A stretch of DNA of 64,000 nt. It comes from Leptolyngbya sp. FACHB-261. Lineage in GTDB: Bacteria > Cyanobacteriota > Cyanobacteriia > FACHB-261. This document shows, piece after piece, positions 61,080-64,000 of the stretch (its first letter is position 1; each line of letters starts with the position of its first letter). The stretch is from contig NZ_JACJPL010000018.1 of assembly GCF_014696065.1 (NCBI RefSeq), positions 62,001 through 126,000 on the forward strand, in the 5' to 3' direction. The notes beneath the pieces are model-generated. The model had not been told where the DNA came from and did not search any database. It saw nothing but the letters and a program-made list of their open reading frames with translations. Both the position numbers and the translations under genes were made by a program.

Positions 61080-62426
61080 ATGAGCAACCCAAATTATCCC
61101 ATTCAAGTTATTGGCGGTGGACTGGCTGGTACTGAAGCAGCATGGCAGATTGCGCAGGCAGGGGTTCCCGTGGTTCTGCACGAGATGCGGCCCACCCGGC
61201 TGAGCCCAGCTCACCACAGCGAACATCTGGCGGAACTCGTTTGCAGCAATTCATTTGGTGCCAAAGCCACTGATCGGGCTACTGGGCTCTTGCATGAGGA
61301 ACTGCGGCGCTTGGGTTCGGTGGTGATTGCCAAAGCGGACGAGCACGAAGTCCCAGCAGGTGGTGCCTTGGCGGTAGATCGGGCCTTATTTAGCCGTGAC
61401 TTAACCGAAACCCTCGAACGACATCCGCTGATTGAACTGCGGCGAGACGAACTGCCAGAAATTCCTCGCGATGGCATTACGGTCTTGGCAACGGGACCGC
61501 TCACTAGCCCAGCCCTAGCGGCGGACTTGCAACGCCTAACGGGGATGGAGTACCTGAGCTTCTTCGATGCGGCTAGTCCGATTGTGACCGGGGAGTCATT
61601 AAACCAGGAGATTGTGTTTCTGGCCTCGCGTTACGACAAAGGGGAAGCGGCTTACCTGAACTGCCCCATGAATCGGGAACAGTATCTGCAGTTCTGGAAG
61701 GAACTGACCCAAGCCGAGCAAGCCGAATTAAAAGACTTTGAGCGGGAAGAGGCAAAATTTTTCGAGGGCTGCCTCCCGATTGAGGAAATGGCTCGCCGAG
61801 GCGAAGACACCATGCGCTACGGCCCGCTCAAACCGGTGGGTCTAACCGATGAGCGGACCGGTCAGCGCCCCTACGCCGTGGTGCAATTGCGCCAGGAAGA
61901 TCGGGCTGGACAGCTTTGGAATATGGTTGGTTTTCAAACCAATTTGCGTTGGGGTGAGCAGCAGCGGGTCTTCCGGCTGATTCCAGGCCTGGCAGATGCC
62001 GAGTTTGTGCGTATGGGCGTGATGCACCGCAATACCTTTATTAATTCGCCCCAGCTACTCAAGCCCAGCCTGCAATTTCATCAACAGCCGACGTTGTTAG
62101 CAGCAGGCCAACTGATTGGCACTGAGGGCTACACGGCGGCGGCGGCAGGGGGCTGGCTGGCTGGCACGAACGCGGTCAGAGTGCTGCGGGGTCTAGAACT
62201 GCTCACGTTGCCTGAAGTCACCATGATGGGTGCGTTATTTGCATTTATTAGCTCGGCTTCTCCCAAGCACTTTCAGCCAATGCCCCCCAATTTTGCCATC
62301 CTGCCGGAAATTCAACCCAAGATCCGCAACAAGCGTGATCGCTACGGGGCCTATCGGGATAGGGCATTAGCGGCATTAGCAACAGTGCTAACAGCGGCAG
62401 ATCTGGAGCCTTCGCTTTCGAGCTAA
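61080..62426 (+). CDS. trmFO: Methylenetetrahydrofolate-tRNA-(uracil-5-)-methyltransferase
   Basis: A folate/FAD-dependent enzyme of about 448 residues that makes 5-methyluridine at position 54 of t[23 protein letters not shown] at the N-terminus is the FAD dinucleotide fold. [20 protein letters not shown] near residue 45 is the TrmFO signature with its cysteine, and [20 protein letters not shown] near residue 230 the central block. [20 protein letters not shown] and [20 protein letters not shown] follow in family order. ATG 61080 (MSNPNYP) is preferred; ATG 61062 and an earlier start at 60999 are possible but would add a tail unlike the family. Cytoplasmic. Confidence 0.93.
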   Translation: MSNPNYPIQVIGGGLAGTEAAWQIAQAGVPVVLHEMRPTRLSPAHHSEHLAELVCSNSFGAKATDRATGLLHEELRRLGSVVIAKADEHEVPAGGALAVDRALFSRDLTETLERHPLIELRRDELPEIPRDGITVLATGPLTSPALAADLQRLTGMEYLSFFDAASPIVTGESLNQEIVFLASRYDKGEAAYLNCPMNREQYLQFWKELTQAEQAELKDFEREEAKFFEGCLPIEEMARRGEDTMRYGPLKPVGLTDERTGQRPYAVVQLRQEDRAGQLWNMVGFQTNLRWGEQQRVFRLIPGLADAEFVRMGVMHRNTFINSPQLLKPSLQFHQQPTLLAAGQLIGTEGYTAAAAGGWLAGTNAVRVLRGLELLTLPEVTMMGALFAFISSASPKHFQPMPPNFAILPEIQPKIRNKRDRYGAYRDRALAALATVLTAADLEPSLSS

Positions 62427-62537
62427 AGCTTCAGCCATCAAGCTAGACAGCTTAGACCAGACAAGCCAGCCAATTTTTCAAAAGCACTAGCAAAAGCACT
62501 AGGTAATTCCTGACGAGGCCAACCGCAAAGACTAACG

Positions 62538-63638
62538 ATGAGCCAAATTGTGATTGTCGGCTGTGGTGTCGTAGGCGCAATGATCGCTTATGAACTCAGC
62601 CGAATTTCGGGATTAGCGATTACAGTGGTAGACCGTCAACCGCCAGCACAGGCTGCTACAGGCGCAGCTCTAGGGGTGTTGATGGGTGTGATCAGCCAGA
62701 AGATAAAAGGTCGTGCCTGGCAGATGCGCTTAGATAGCATTCAGCGCTACAACACGCTTATTCCAGAATTGCAAAAGTTGACCAGTCGAGAAGTTCCCTT
62801 TAACCAACAGGGAATTCTGCTGCTTTGCGATGCTGATGAAAACCTAGACCAGTGGAAAACCCTCGCAAATGTTAGAGCTGCTCAGGACTTGCAGCTAGAA
62901 ATTTTAGATCTAGAGCAAGTACGAGCTAGCTACCCACAAATTTGCACGGACCCATTCTCTGCTGCCATTTATTCCCCCCAAGACCGACAAGTCGAACCCA
63001 CTGCTCTGACCCTCGCTCTCGTTGACGCAGCTAGTCGTAATGGGGTTGCTTTTGAATTTGGTGTTGAAGCAGAGGTTATTCCTGCTTCAAATTCAGATGG
63101 CAACAATCTGCACTCAGTTTCTCAAGTTCAAACCAATTTTGGCACCTTAGATTGTGACTGGCTGATTATTGCTGCTGGACTAGGCTCCACGCCTCTAACT
63201 ACTGCCCTCGCTCAGCCGCTTGAGATTAAGCCTGTCTTAGGACAAGCCTTAGAGGTTCAACTAGAACAACCCCTGGGATTAGTGCAACCTGTCATTACGG
63301 CACACGATGTTCATGTTGTACCTGTAGGCCAGAGCAATTACTGGATAGGAGCTACGGTTGAATTTCTAGGGGATGCGCCTGAGCCGATCGCTGATGCAAC
63401 TAGGCTGCAAGCGGTGATGCGACAAGCTGTAGCGTTTTGTCCAGGGCTAGTTAAGGCTGAGATCTTGCGGAGTTGGTCAGGTTTACGTCCTCGCCCCGAA
63501 GGTCGACCAGCCCCCGTGATTGGTAGCTTACCGGGCTACTCTAATGTGCTTTTAGCAACTGGGCATTATCGCAATGGTGTCTTGCTTGCTCCGGCAACAG
63601 CTCAAGCGATTTGCAGCACGATTGTTCAAGATTATTAA
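62538..63638 (+). CDS. FAD-dependent DAO-family oxidoreductase
   Basis: A 366-residue D-amino-acid-oxidase fold protein. The FAD motif is QIVIVGCGVVGAMIAYELSR at the start, then VDRQPPAQAATGAALGVLMG. IAAGLGSTPL near residue 215 and LRSWSGLRPRPEGRPAPVIG near residue 315 plus VLLATGHYRNGVLLAPATAQ at the end are typical for glycine/sarcosine oxidases of the ThiO type. It might feed thiamine synthesis (glycine oxidase) or oxidise another amine; no thi gene is near, so I do not name it. Soluble, cytoplasmic, normal length. It is 111 bases downstream of trmFO on the same strand. Confidence 0.87.
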   Translation: MSQIVIVGCGVVGAMIAYELSRISGLAITVVDRQPPAQAATGAALGVLMGVISQKIKGRAWQMRLDSIQRYNTLIPELQKLTSREVPFNQQGILLLCDADENLDQWKTLANVRAAQDLQLEILDLEQVRASYPQICTDPFSAAIYSPQDRQVEPTALTLALVDAASRNGVAFEFGVEAEVIPASNSDGNNLHSVSQVQTNFGTLDCDWLIIAAGLGSTPLTTALAQPLEIKPVLGQALEVQLEQPLGLVQPVITAHDVHVVPVGQSNYWIGATVEFLGDAPEPIADATRLQAVMRQAVAFCPGLVKAEILRSWSGLRPRPEGRPAPVIGSLPGYSNVLLATGHYRNGVLLAPATAQAICSTIVQDY

Positions 63639-63840
63639 TATCTTCAATCATTACCGAACGGAGCAACCTATATTAAGAAACATTGCCTAGCGCATAAGAG
63701 ACACTCTCTTGTCCGCTAGCTCGGCTTAGTTCTAAAGACAGAGCATCATAAATTTTATATAGGACTAAAGGCAGTAGCTATTAGGCAACAAGAAAGCTTA
63801 GTCTAAGTCATCTTAAATTTGCTGTTTGGAGATTCCGCAC

Positions 63841-64000
63841 ATGAATGATAAGACAGTTGACGCTAAAGATACAAGCCGCAATCAAGGCGATGCCAGCACA
63901 GGCCAGTACGATCGAGGTATTGTTCCTGCTGAAGTCGCAGCACGCCAAGAAAGAGAAGGGGCTTCGTTTAAGCAGACTCCTAGTTTGAAGAGCGAGGAAA
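63841..64000 (+). CDS. Hypothetical protein, N-terminal part (cut by right edge)
   Basis: The first 53 codons are in the window. The start ATG 63841 has GGAG nine bases upstream. The visible protein is very polar and likely disordered (MNDKTVDAKDTSRNQGDAST and AAEVAARQEREG-like text, here PAEVAARQEREGASFKQTP). No signal peptide. Not recognised; composition resembles small stress- or desiccation-related proteins, which is only an impression. A 200-base AT-rich gap before it, with TATATA near 63754, could hold its promoter. Confidence 0.5.
   Translation, partial: MNDKTVDAKDTSRNQGDASTGQYDRGIVPAEVAARQEREGASFKQTPSLKSEE

Noticed and set aside
1-64000. tRNA, rRNA, tmRNA or riboswitch genes in the intergenic gaps
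   Set aside because: Each gap was read for cloverleaf-like arms, CCA-proximal stems and known leader motifs; none was convincing by eye.

Overview
The window is a 64 kb piece of cyanobacterial chromosome. Markers include a phycobiliprotein lyase, a close RpaA homologue (circadian/phycobilisome regulator), RbcR, NDH-1 subunits NdhF and NdhD, a Tab2 homologue, DUF1825 and DUF3177 proteins, and a group 2 sigma-70 factor. Base composition looks near 50% GC. No rRNA, tRNA, CRISPR array, intact insertion sequence or phage gene was recognised. The species cannot be fixed from the sequence alone.

Region 1 (1 to 24.5 kb, all minus strand, transcription running toward position 1) is a surface or extracellular polysaccharide locus. 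It starts with a WbaZ-like glycosyltransferase, a Wzc-type copolymerase/BY-kinase and a WbaP-type priming sugar transferase. A HepA-like ABC exporter and a Wzm/Wzt export pair follow. Then come a polysaccharide pyruvyl transferase, a left-handed beta-helix acyltransferase, eight further glycosyltransferases, two GDP-mannose 4,6-dehydratase paralogues, a decayed second pyruvyl transferase, and the start of a membrane-anchored glycosidase-like protein cut by the left edge. The 1.1 kb gap upstream (24.55 to 25.67 kb) carries direct repeats and no convincing gene.

Region 2 (25.7 to 37.4 kb) is mixed housekeeping and photosynthesis-related: a CpcS-type lyase, small conserved proteins, Tab2, a TauE/SafE protein fused to a ferric-reductase-like membrane domain with a periplasmic partner, a CbiX/SirB-type chelatase, rpaA with its promoter, an adenosine-deaminase-like protein, DUF1825, an FGGY pentulose kinase and SppA. 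A strong bidirectional terminator closes the region.

Region 3 (37.5 to 49.1 kb, minus strand) has ndhF-ndhD, a CGLC thioredoxin, an NnrU/Z-ISO-type protein, and a gene set resembling the Synechocystis slr0144-slr0152 photosystem II assembly (PAP) operon: roadblock-like protein, 2Fe-2S ferredoxin, two V4R proteins, two phycobiliprotein-fold proteins, a small repeat protein and a Ser/Thr kinase.

Region 4 (49.5 to 64 kb, mainly plus strand) has rbcR, purC, then the outer-membrane run omp85-lpxC-fabZ-lpxA-lpxB, a group 2 sigma factor, a lone receiver protein, a small membrane protein with a GNAT acetyltransferase, a DUF3177 membrane protein (minus strand), trmFO, a DAO-family oxidoreductase and a gene cut by the right edge.
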